Assembly (NCBI GenBank): GCA_944320235.1
Contig: CALUGQ010000001.1
Location: forward strand, 124,001 to 188,000
Source of the DNA: an uncultured Prevotella sp.
Lineage (GTDB): Bacteria; Bacteroidota; Bacteroidia; Bacteroidales; Bacteroidaceae
Direction of reading: 5' to 3'
Length of the DNA: 64,000 nt
Part shown: positions 27,809-36,600 of the stretch, one piece after another
Layout: the number at the start of each line of letters is the position of its first letter
Numbering within the stretch: the stretch's first letter is position 1
Translations under genes and position numbers: made by a program
The notes under the pieces: model-generated
Database searches by the model: none
What the model was told of the DNA's origin: nothing
Seen by the model: the letters and a program-made list of their open reading frames with translations, nothing else

Positions 27809-29320
27809 TCAGATGCGCAGCACGCCTTTCTGCAGGCCGAACTCACGCCAGCGGCTGATGGGCCGCTGGTCGGCCGTGCGCACGGGCTTGTTCTCGTCGA
27901 GGTTGAACAGGTAGTCCACGTAGGCGGCTATCATGGCCATGTTCTCCATCTCCTCGTTGTCGCCGTTCTGGCGCTGGAGCGAACGCGAATACTTCTCGAG
28001 GAACGATGTGTCGTACTCTCCCTTGACAAAGGCCGGGGCGTACATTATGCGCCTGAGGTAGCTGATGTTGGTCTTCAGGCCGGTTATCTTGAACTCGTAG
28101 AGCACGCGCCTCATGCGCTCTATGGCGTACTGGCGGGTGACTGCCCACACTATCAGCTTGCCTATCATCGGGTCATAGTATATGGGTATCTCGTAGCCTT
28201 CGTACACATAGCTGTCTATCCTGACGCCTATGCCGTTTGGTTCGATGAGCTGCCTGATGACGCCCGGGCATGGCATGAAGCCGTTCTCGGTGTCTTCGGC
28301 GCAGATGCGGCACTCGATTGCGTGGCCGCGCTGGAACAGTTCTTCCTGCTTGAAGCGGAGCTTCTCGCCTCCGGCCACGCGTATCTGCTCCTTGACGAGG
28401 TCTACGCCCATCACCTCTTCGGTGATGGGATGCTCCACCTGCAGGCGTGTGTTCATCTCGAGAAAGTAGAAGTGGCGGTACTTGTCGACCAGGAACTCTA
28501 TGGTCCCTGTGCCGCGGTAGCCTACGGCCTTGGCCGCGGCGACGGCCTTCTCGCCCATTTCGCGCCGCAGCTCGGGCGTGAGGAACGGCGACGGGCTCTC
28601 TTCCACTATCTTCTGGTTGCGCCGCTGCACGGAGCACTCGCGGTCGAAGAGGTGCACGACGTTGCCGAACGAGTCGCCGAGTATCTGGAACTCGATGTGG
28701 TGGGGCTCCTCGACGAACTTCTCAAGGTACACCGTGTCGTCGCCGAACGACGAGAGCGACTCCGAGCGGGCGGCGTCGTAGGCCTCCTTCACTTCCTCGT
28801 CGCAGTGTATGAGGCGCATTCCCTTGCCGCCTCCGCCCATAGATGCCTTGAGCATGACGGGGTAACCGATTTCGCGGCAGATGCGCAGCGCCTCCTCGGC
28901 ACTGCCCAGCGGCTCAGTGGTTCCGGGCACCACGGGTACGCCGGCGGCCATCATGCGCTTGCGCGCGGCTATCTTGTCGCCCATCTCCTCCATGGTCTCG
29001 GCCGTGGGGCCTATGAACACTATGCCCTCGGCCTCGCAACGGCGCACGAAGTCGGCGTTCTCTGACAGGAAGCCGTAGCCCGGGTGGATGGCGTCGGCGC
29101 CACACTGCCTTGCCACGGCGATTATCCTGTCGATGTTAAGGTAACTCTCATGCGACTCTGCCGGGCCTATGCAATAAGCCTCGTCGGCATACATGACATG
29201 GCGCGAGGCGCGGTCGGCCTCGGAGAAAACGGCCACCGTGCGCAATCCCATCTCGCGGCACGAGCGCATGACCCGCACTGCTATCTCGCCACGGTTGGCA
29301 ACTAAAACCTTTCTTATCAT
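27809..29320 (-). CDS. Biotin carboxylase subunit of acyl-CoA carboxylase
   Basis: The 503-residue protein starts MIRKVLVANRGEIAVRV at 29320, the typical first strand of biotin carboxylases; the frame is open for 38 more codons upstream, but those overlap the cobalamin riboswitch and are not coding. It has the ATP-grasp glycine loop MGGGGKGMR, the HECSVQRR-like segment DRECSVQRRNQKIVEE and FLEMNTRLQVEHPITE, the carboxylate-binding region. It uses ATP and bicarbonate to carboxylate the biotin on the carrier protein. As first gene of the operon its translation is probably controlled by the riboswitch. Confidence 0.93.
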   Translation of the reverse strand: MIRKVLVANRGEIAVRVMRSCREMGLRTVAVFSEADRASRHVMYADEAYCIGPAESHESYLNIDRIIAVARQCGADAIHPGYGFLSENADFVRRCEAEGIVFIGPTAETMEEMGDKIAARKRMMAAGVPVVPGTTEPLGSAEEALRICREIGYPVMLKASMGGGGKGMRLIHCDEEVKEAYDAARSESLSSFGDDTVYLEKFVEEPHHIEFQILGDSFGNVVHLFDRECSVQRRNQKIVEESPSPFLTPELRREMGEKAVAAAKAVGYRGTGTIEFLVDKYRHFYFLEMNTRLQVEHPITEEVMGVDLVKEQIRVAGGEKLRFKQEELFQRGHAIECRICAEDTENGFMPCPGVIRQLIEPNGIGVRIDSYVYEGYEIPIYYDPMIGKLIVWAVTRQYAIERMRRVLYEFKITGLKTNISYLRRIMYAPAFVKGEYDTSFLEKYSRSLQRQNGDNEEMENMAMIAAYVDYLFNLDENKPVRTADQRPISRWREFGLQKGVLRI

Positions 29321-29379
29321 CCTTAATACTTTATATATATACGCGTTGCGCCATCCCACGGGCGGCAACTGCATCGACC

Positions 29380-29556
29380 GATTGGCAGGTATTCTGACTG
29401 ACTCCTGTTTCTGATGCCTTCCCAGCCTTCGCACATGAGAAGGCCAGTGGCCCCTGGCGGGTTTCAGAACGTAAGCGGAGCTTCACAGCAGCGGGACTGT
29501 CCGGGAGTTCCACCCAATTCCCTTTTAATCCGTGGCAGGAGGACTCTGCCCCGGAA
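29380..29556 (-). promoter_or_regulatory. Cobalamin (B12) riboswitch in the leader of the acyl-CoA carboxylase operon
   Basis: On the minus strand the leader has the order expected for a cobalamin aptamer: AAAAGGGAATTGGGTG (plus 29526-29511), then ACTCCCGGACAGTCCCGC and CTGCTGTGAAGC (around 29499-29482), and finally the B12-box end AGTCAGAATACCTGCC (about 29399-29384). The mRNA start would be near 29562 and the carboxylase ATG is at 29320, giving a leader of about 240 bases. Between the B12 box and the ATG there is a further GTTGC...GCAAC hairpin and no T-run, which suggests control of translation rather than termination. Limits are approximate. Confidence 0.88.
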
Positions 29557-29568
29557 CCAAATCGGGCG

Positions 29569-29600
29569 CAAAGGTAACACTTTTTCCTTTTACGGCCCAA
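29569..29600 (-). promoter_or_regulatory. Promoter of the carboxylase operon
   Basis: The minus strand reads TACCTTTG at 29576-29569, with a TTG at 29600-29598, 21 bases upstream. It lies directly before the riboswitch. Confidence 0.7.
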
Positions 29601-29683
29601 GATTATTGCTAATTATTTTTAATTGTATGCACACTTGTACGCCTTTGTGCAGGTTTTGCAATGGCAAAAGCCGCATAAAGACA

Positions 29684-29744
29684 ACTGAAGTGCTCTGCCT
29701 GGGGCTGCGGCAAGATGGCCACACCGCGGGCAGGGCACTTCAGT
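29684..29744 (-). terminator. Terminator of the sugar nucleotidyltransferase gene
   Basis: ACTGAAGTGC (29684-29693) pairs with GCACTTCAGT (29735-29744), extended by CTGCC/GGCAG. On the minus strand it starts 20 bases after the stop and is followed by TGTCTTTATG. Confidence 0.7.
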
Positions 29745-29764
29745 CGGGCTGAATGGGGTATGTA

Positions 29765-30676
29765 TCAGAAGAGCTTGCAGGGGTACACGCCCTCGTCGAC
29801 CAGGCCCTGTATCCTGTCTACCACTCCTTGGCGGTCGGCTGCGTAGGTGACGCCGAACCACTTGCTCGTGGTGTCGAGCACCTTGACCGTGGCCGTGCGC
29901 TCGCCTATGAGCTTGTTGACCATGAGCGGGATGAAGAACTCGGCCTTGGGGTTGGCCATGTTCTTCGGGTCGGCGAGAAACTCCTTGAAGTATGCCTCGC
30001 TGTGCTCGAAATAGTCGGGCGTGAAGCCCCACATGTTCATCGACACTGGCGTGTTGTCATCGACAGGCACCCACGCGCCCTCTTCGTCCTTGTAGCAGAT
30101 GGGGCCGTCTACGCGCATTATCTCCGTGCGCTCCACGACGGTGGTCAGGTTGCCCTCGCCGTCCTTCGAGCAGATGCCGCGGGCCACGCTGCCGTTCTCC
30201 GAGAGGGTGTTGCCAACGCGGAATCCCACCATGGCGTATGCGTTCTTGCTGCCCTCGGGCAGGTCGGCGAGGAACTTGCCGATGACCATGAACGCGTCGC
30301 GGTTGTAGAAGTCGTCGCAGTTGATTACGCAGAAAGGCTCCTTTATAACGTCCTTTGCCATGAGCACTGCATGGTTGGTTCCCCACGGTTTCACGCGGCC
30401 CTCGGGGCAGCTGAAGCCCTCGGGCAGCGCGTCGAGGCTCTGGAAGCACAGCTCGGCTGGCACGTGGCCCTCATACTTGGAGAGAATTTTCTCGCGGAAG
30501 TCTTGCTCGAAGTCCTTGCGTATCACGAACACTATCTTGCCGAAGCCGGCCTTGATGGCATCGTAGATGGAGTAGTCCATGATTGTCTCGCCGTTGGGGC
30601 CGAGGCCGTCGAGCTGCTTCAGCCCGCCGTAGCGGCTGCCCATGCCGGCAGCCAGGAGCAACAATGTTGGTTTCAT
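29765..30676 (-). CDS. Sugar-phosphate nucleotidyltransferase family protein
   Basis: The 303-residue protein begins PTLLLLAAGMGSRYGGLKQL, the nucleotide-binding signature (GxGxR) of NTP-transferase enzymes, and has CVINCDDFYNRDAF, where the paired aspartates would bind the metal. It lacks extra C-terminal left-handed helix repeats, so it is a simple pyrophosphorylase-like protein that would activate a sugar-1-phosphate to a nucleotide sugar. The substrate cannot be named. It has its own promoter and terminator and is not linked to neighbours. Confidence 0.8.
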   Translation of the reverse strand: MKPTLLLLAAGMGSRYGGLKQLDGLGPNGETIMDYSIYDAIKAGFGKIVFVIRKDFEQDFREKILSKYEGHVPAELCFQSLDALPEGFSCPEGRVKPWGTNHAVLMAKDVIKEPFCVINCDDFYNRDAFMVIGKFLADLPEGSKNAYAMVGFRVGNTLSENGSVARGICSKDGEGNLTTVVERTEIMRVDGPICYKDEEGAWVPVDDNTPVSMNMWGFTPDYFEHSEAYFKEFLADPKNMANPKAEFFIPLMVNKLIGERTATVKVLDTTSKWFGVTYAADRQGVVDRIQGLVDEGVYPCKLF

Positions 30677-30731
30677 AATCTGTTGTGTTTGCGGTTATTT
30701 ATAGTTTTTTCATCTTGCCTCATTGTCCTTG

Positions 30732-30764
30732 CAAAAGTAACAAATATAGCCGAAAGCACGGCAA
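30732..30764 (-). promoter_or_regulatory. Promoter of the sugar nucleotidyltransferase gene
   Basis: The minus strand reads TACTTTTG at 30739-30732, with a TTG at 30764-30762, 22 bases upstream. Confidence 0.6.
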
Positions 30765-31029
30765 TGCCTAACTGCACTTAACATTATTTAGCCATAGCGG
30801 AGAGCCTATTCACCCAGGCCCTGCCGCCCCCTCGCGCCGACGCCACGGCACGAGGGGGCAGCGGCGGCGGCCGGGCGGCAAAACTTTTTTACAAACAGCC
30901 TCGCGTGGATGGCGCATTTGCGCCTTGCCTCGCTGCAGCCCACAAATGGGCGAAGCTCGCCACGGGCAGCGCAAGTGCCTCACCCTGTGCTACTTACATC
31001 GGGACGTCAGCAATCCTTCATTGCGAACT

Positions 31030-31210
31030 GGCCTGAAAAGGTTGTGACAGCCTGCAATTCGCGCCGTAAGCAGCCTTTCACAGGCATGTGAAAGAGGCCG
31101 CACGGCATCCTGAAACGGCCTGCCTGGCACTGCGATGCAGGCCGTTTGACACCATGATGCAGGCCGTTTGGCACTGCTACGCAGCCCGTATTGGTTTCCG
31201 AGCGGCCCAC
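31030..31210 (+). repeat. 22-bp periodic repeat array E (longest array)
   Basis: The central cores start at 31096, 31117, 31140 (GGCCGTTTG), 31162 (GGCCGTTTG) and 31184 (GCCCGTATTG), spaced 21, 23, 22 and 22 bases apart. The two best units share GATGCAGGCCGTTTG. Degenerate units with the same spacing extend left to about 31030 and right to about 31204. Confidence 0.8.
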
Positions 31211-31330
31211 AGAGGCTCCGCTGAAGCAGCCATGCGCCCTTGCCCACTCTATTTTGCACGGCTCGGCGGGGCTGTTTTCCGGCAATGAATCTTTACAAGC
31301 CGGTGACAGGCGGCCATGGCCGCGCACCCG

Positions 31331-33652
31331 TCAGAACGGGTAGCCTATGGCGAAGTGGAGGCCTAGCCCGTCGGAGAACTTCGGTATGTTGTAGAATCCG
31401 CTCTTCGCCGTGTCGTAAGGCACGTGGAGCGCCACCCCGAGGTCGAGCCTAAGCACGAAGAAGTCGAGGTCGTAACGCAGTCCGAGGCCCGTGCCCAGGG
31501 CCAGCTGCCGCCAGAATGTGTCGAAGCGGAACTCGGCGTCGGGGCGGTTCTCGTCTTTCTCCATGAGCCAGATGTTGCCCGCGTCGAGGAAGAGCGCTCC
31601 GTAGAGGCTGCCGAAGAGGTTGAAACGGTACTCCAGGTTCATCTCCAGCTTGATGTCGCCCGTCTGGTCGAGGTAGGAGTAAGTGGACGACGGGGCCACA
31701 TACTTTCCCGGCCCTATGCTGCGTATGGTGAAGGCCCTGATGCTGTTTGCGCCGCCAACGTAGAACTGCTCGCTGTAAGGGCCGCGCGAGGAGTTGCCGT
31801 AAGCCCACAGCACGCCGGCCGCCACGTGGCCCACGAGCTGCGACTTCTGGCCCAGCGCCCACGTCTTTCGCAGCGAGGTGTTAACCTTGAGGAACTGCGC
31901 GAAGGGGTTGCCGAAGAGGTCTTTCTCCTTGGCGTTGAACCTCTTGCCGGCCGCCATGTATCCCAGCGACACGATGTTGCCGGCCTCGGTGAGGCTCAGT
32001 TCCCAGGCCAGGGGGTTGCGCGTGCCGGCAGGGCTGGTGTAAGTGTAGGTGTACTTTATCTTCGGCACGAACTGGTTGCGCATCGAGACGTATATGGCAG
32101 GGTTGGCGTCCATGATGGAGTCGAAGGCGGCCGTGGTGCGGCTGAGCATGGTGTAGTCTAGCAGGAAGGGGCTGAACTCGTGCAGCGAGTTCGGCGACGT
32201 CTGGAACTTGTATGTCACCGCGCCCGTGACGGTGAACATCTTGAAGTAGTCGGCGCGGTTGAGCACGTTGCCCGAGAGCGAGAAGAGCGTGGAGGGCGTG
32301 GAGGCGAAGCGGTGGCGGCGGAAGAGCTTGAACGGCGTTTCGAGCCTCGGGTACTCTATCGACACGTCGGCGCCATACTCGTATGAGTTGATGGTAGAGC
32401 TGTTGCCGTCCACCTTCTTGCCCGTCTGCCACTCATACGAGCCCTTGAGGTTTATCTCCAGCTTCTCTGCCCCGCGGAAAGCGTTGCGCTTGGTGAGCCC
32501 GAACACGAGGCCGGGGCCCGTGCGGTCGTTGCTCTTCAGCGAGTAGTTGGCCTCTATGGAGCCGTCGTATGGCTTGTCGAGCACACAGTTGAGCGTCATG
32601 TCGAGCGTGTCGCATGTGGCCGAAGTGTCGCGCGGGGCGAACGAGAAGTCGGCCAGGCTGAACATGCCGAGGCTGTTCACGTTGTTTGCCGACTCCAGGT
32701 AGGCATCCTGGCTGTACAGCTGCCCAGGCCTGAGCTTGACGTCGCGCAGCACCGCCCCGGGCCTGATGGGAATCTTCTTGCCCACGCTCCGCCCCGCAAA
32801 GTATATCGAAAGGTAGCGGTGCACGAACGAGTCGGTGAGCTGCTCCCTCATGTCGCGGCGCAGGTTTACGCGCAGCTTGCCCAGGTACCACTTGCGCTTG
32901 GCGGCATCGGGTACGCCCTCGGCGGGCTGCACGTGCACCTCCACGCGCCCGGGGTTCGACACGGAGTCGGCCACGAACACCGAGTAGCCTGCGCTGTAGA
33001 AGTAGTAGCCGTTGTTGCGGAAGAGCGCGGCCAGCCTCGTGCGCTCGGCATCCAGGGCGGCGGTGGTGAACGGGCGGCCCGGCTTCAGGCCGCTCTCGGC
33101 GAGCGTGGCGTGGATGAGGCTGTCGGCAAACGCCGGGTAGCCTACGTACTTCACGGTATCGATGGTGTACAGCCTGCCCGGGGTGACGATGTAGCTTATC
33201 TTTGCCTTCAGCGGGTTCTTCTGCGGAATGACGCCGTAGCCCACCTCAGCGTCGAAGTATCCATTGGCCCTCAGCAGGTTCTTGGCCACGAGGGCACGCG
33301 TCTCGGGGGCGACGTAGCTGAGCAGCACGGGCGGCGTGCCGAACTTGGTGCGCATCCACCGCCCGAACTTCGAGTCGGCCTTGGCGTACTTGTTGTACAC
33401 CGCGAGCTTCAGCTGGAGCGGCGAGCGGTAGTACGGGCTGCCCAGCAGCGCGCCGTTGGGCTTGCAGGCCAGGGCCGCCTCCACCTCGTCCTTGACGCCG
33501 GCGAAGTTCAGGTCAGAGTCCGCCACGGCATATTCGGTCTTCTTCATGCCCGTGTAGAGCATCTCGCCTTCAGGCAGGTTGCTCGTCGTGGAGCACGCCG
33601 CCAAGGCCACGATGGCCGCAAGCAGGAGCAGTATGTCAGTCGTCTTTCTCAT
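31331..33652 (-). CDS. TamL: lipoprotein form of a TamA/BamA-family outer membrane protein
   Basis: The 773-residue protein starts MRKTTDILLLLAAIVALAAC, a lipoprotein signal with the acylated cysteine at 20. The frame is open 38 codons further up, but those overlap tamB and lack conserved residues. The N-half has POTRA-like repeats (for example GRLYTIDTVKYVGY) and the C-half a long series of beta-strand patterns ending in a C-terminal strand GLGLHFAIGYPF that closes the barrel. TamL works with TamB to move proteins or lipids to the outer membrane in Bacteroidetes. The 17-base overlap with tamB points to translational coupling. Confidence 0.85.
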   Translation of the reverse strand: MRKTTDILLLLAAIVALAACSTTSNLPEGEMLYTGMKKTEYAVADSDLNFAGVKDEVEAALACKPNGALLGSPYYRSPLQLKLAVYNKYAKADSKFGRWMRTKFGTPPVLLSYVAPETRALVAKNLLRANGYFDAEVGYGVIPQKNPLKAKISYIVTPGRLYTIDTVKYVGYPAFADSLIHATLAESGLKPGRPFTTAALDAERTRLAALFRNNGYYFYSAGYSVFVADSVSNPGRVEVHVQPAEGVPDAAKRKWYLGKLRVNLRRDMREQLTDSFVHRYLSIYFAGRSVGKKIPIRPGAVLRDVKLRPGQLYSQDAYLESANNVNSLGMFSLADFSFAPRDTSATCDTLDMTLNCVLDKPYDGSIEANYSLKSNDRTGPGLVFGLTKRNAFRGAEKLEINLKGSYEWQTGKKVDGNSSTINSYEYGADVSIEYPRLETPFKLFRRHRFASTPSTLFSLSGNVLNRADYFKMFTVTGAVTYKFQTSPNSLHEFSPFLLDYTMLSRTTAAFDSIMDANPAIYVSMRNQFVPKIKYTYTYTSPAGTRNPLAWELSLTEAGNIVSLGYMAAGKRFNAKEKDLFGNPFAQFLKVNTSLRKTWALGQKSQLVGHVAAGVLWAYGNSSRGPYSEQFYVGGANSIRAFTIRSIGPGKYVAPSSTYSYLDQTGDIKLEMNLEYRFNLFGSLYGALFLDAGNIWLMEKDENRPDAEFRFDTFWRQLALGTGLGLRYDLDFFVLRLDLGVALHVPYDTAKSGFYNIPKFSDGLGLHFAIGYPF

Positions 33653-36600
33653 CTGTCTTTGTCGAATCGTTTGCCGCCTCGTCGCGTTGCTTGCGCTTCT
33701 TCGTGCGGAAGTCGAACAGCTCGCCGAGGCTCTGCATCTTCTTCCTCCATACGAAACCGGCGCCATATTGCGTTATCTCTCCCTCAAGCAGGTCGTCGGC
33801 GTTCTTGTTGTAGAACAGTCGCACGTAGCGCTGCGCCGACTGGTCAAGCCTGTACTCGAGCGAAACGTTGTCTATGAAGGCCTCGTTCTGCGTGCCGGTG
33901 GCCGTGTTGTCGTTGCCTGAAGACACCTTGCCGCCGATGATGAAGCTGAAACGGTTGTTCCAGAAGCGCTTTGCGAACTGGAAGGAATAGTCAGTACTGG
34001 TGTTGCCGGCGGCGTCGGAGTTTTGGTCAATGCCCACGCTCATGTCGATGGACTTCATAGCGCTGTTGGTGATATTGTTTATCTCGCTCTGCAGGAAGGA
34101 GTTGAGCGCGTTGTTCATCGAGAAGCCTCCCGTGTTGCCGTCGGCCAGGTACATGCCCGTGGTGAGCATGGTCACTGCCACTTTCCCCCGCTGCTCCACG
34201 CTCATGGCGGCCAGCTCGTTCTTCAGCGTCAGGTCCTCGGGGGCGTCGACGGTGAACTCCAGGCCCATGTCTTGCAGAGTCTTGGTTACCTTCACGCCGC
34301 AGTCGAAGAGCACGGTGCGGCTGCTTCCCGACTCATTGGCCACGTTGGCCTTCACCTGTTCGGTGGCCGTGATGTTCAATCGGGGGTTCATCACGTTGCC
34401 GGCGAACTCGATGTAGCTTCCCTGTTGTATGTGGAATGTCTTCAGCGGGATTATTGGCAGTGCGTATTTCATCTCACCCTCGTTGAGCGTATAGCGCCCG
34501 TAGAGCTGGAAATTGTCCATGTCGCTGTATACGAGGCGCAGCTCTCCGCCCCCCTCGAGGTTGATGTAGTTCGACTGGTCGGCGTTCAGCGCGCACATGA
34601 TTCGCGCGCCTTGCTCGATGTTGAGCATCAGTTCCATGTCCAGCCCGCCCAGTTGCGGCGCGCTGCTCTTTACGACCGTGGTCGTGTCGCGGAAGTCAGT
34701 GAAGGTCACAATCTCGCTCAACCGGTCGTCAGAGCTTAGGGGCGAGTCGGTGAGGACGTATGTCAGGTCGGTCGTTCCGAGCACGTCGAGCCGCCCGCGC
34801 ATGCTCAGCCGGTCGAGCGTCCCGCCGATGCGGCCCGTGAAGTTGACGAATCCCTTGCCATAGGCCACCGAGCGCGGCCTCTTCTTCGCGTTGATCAGCT
34901 GGTAGTTCTGCGCCCTCATCTGCAGTTCGAGCGCCATCCTTGCAGGGTCGGAGAAGTCTACGCTGCCATTGATGTTGAGCGGGCTGTCGTTGTGCGAGTA
35001 AAGGGTGAAGTTCTCGAAGAGCAGGTTGCTGCCCACGATGCGCACCGGGTCGTTGTCCATTCGCAGGCGGAGGCCGTAGGGAACGCTGGTGATGTACGAC
35101 GAGTCAAGTCGCACCTCGCCGTCTATCTTGGGCGCGGATACGGCCCCGCTCACGGTGAGCTTACCGTCGGCATAGCCCGAGAGAGCCATCAGGCGGTCGG
35201 GTATGAAGCCGTTGACCAGCGCGAGCGGCAGGCGGTTCATGTCGAGCGTGGCGTCAAGGGTGCCTCCGTCCTCGCCGGTGTACTTGCCCCGCAGCAGCCC
35301 CACCTCGTTGTCGTCGTGGTTGATGCGCGCCCCGACGAAATGCGAGGCGGAGTCGCGCATCATGTAAGCGAACTCGCTGCTGATGTTGCCGATGTAGCTT
35401 TGCTCAAACGAGAAGTCGCTGACCGACAGGTCGGACATGACGGTGAGCCGCTCTTTCTTGTCCTGTATGACGTGGAAGTCGCCGAAGAGCAGCCCTCCGA
35501 GGCGCGGCACGAAGGGCATGACAGCGGTTATCTTGTCGAGGTCGAACTTGTTCAGGCTGACCGTTATGTCCTGCAGCGCGTCCTTGTTTTCGTCGGCCGA
35601 GTATATCTTCACGCCCGTATAGTCGTCGGCTATGAGGTCCACACGCGCGCTGACCCTCTTGTCGCGGCCCATGAAGATGTAGTTGTCCTTGTTGAGGTTG
35701 AACGCCTTGTAGCCGAGTATCGGCTTTTCGGGCATCAGGCTCACGTTGATTCCGCTGTCGCGCATCTCCGCCCTTGCCCCGATGTATGCGCCGAGGCTGT
35801 CGGCTGCATCGTAGAACCTGGCGTCAAGCCCTGCCTCGGTTTCGTAGTAGAAGCCGTTGAAGAGCGTGGTGAAGGCGAGCTGCGGGTTGTCTTTCCTGTT
35901 GGCCACCTTGCCGACGAAGCGCACCCGCGAGACCGAATCTTGCACCATGAAGAAGCGCACGGTGTCAATCATCGTGCTGTCTACCATGAGCGAATAGAGG
36001 TGCATATTGCCGTTGAGGCCCCGCTCCGGCGACGAGTTGAGACTGAGCAAGAGGTCGTCGAAGATGACTCCCTTGGTCTTCAGGAAATTCGCGAACGGGT
36101 TTCCGTCGCCGCTTACGAGCCTCAGCCTGAGGTGCGGGAGCAGCCTGCTGAGGCGGCTTTGGTCGATTATCTTCTCCTCGCGCTGCCTCTCGGCCTCGGC
36201 CATGAGCCTGTCCACCTGCGCCAGCATGGCCTCGTAGCCGCCTCGGGCGGCCAGCTGCAGGTCGAGGCTGCCGCTGCTCACCATTGCCCATGTTGTGTCG
36301 GGGCTGGTGGATATGTCCATGCTGATGTCAGTAGGGTGGAATGCCATCTTGCCGCTCTCTATGCGTATGTCGCCCACGGAGCCTTTCAGCGAGTGCGACT
36401 GCTTCATGTCGGAGGCGAAGTCGAGGTGGGCGCAGAGGCCGGTAGAGAGCGGGTTGTCCGCCAGGTGCAGACGGTAGAGGTCGGCGTTGCGCAGGTCGGC
36501 CACGACGGTGGTCCGCACCTTGGCGCGGCTGAGCAACGCATGCACGTCGAGGCTGCCCTCAAACAGCTCGCCAGTGCCGGTCAGGCTCACGTGGCCCTTG

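Larger units (their letters stand above)
29321..29764. other. Leader and intergenic region (444 bases): riboswitch, promoter, terminator
   Basis: It contains the carboxylase leader with its cobalamin riboswitch, the promoter at 29569-29600, and the terminator of the nucleotidyltransferase gene at 29684-29744. No gene is present. Confidence 0.75.
30677..31330. other. Intergenic region without a gene (654 bases)
   Basis: It contains the nucleotidyltransferase promoter (30732-30764), a stem of GCCCCCTCG (30826-30834) with CGAGGGGGC (30851-30859), and the longest 22-bp repeat array E (about 31030-31210). Nothing resembling a gene is seen. Confidence 0.7.

Noticed and set aside
29321-29434. A 38-residue N-terminal extension of the biotin carboxylase.
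   Set aside because: It overlaps the cobalamin riboswitch, and the family starts at MIRKVLVANRGEIA.
30826-30859. The GCCCCCTCG hairpin as the terminator of a + strand small RNA.
   Set aside because: A T-run follows at about 30 bases, but no + strand promoter is seen upstream and the stem may only be a GC-rich accident.
31096-31205. The 22-bp arrays as a CRISPR.
   Set aside because: Units are degenerate and directly adjacent, with no unique spacers of 30 bases or more, and no cas genes are nearby.
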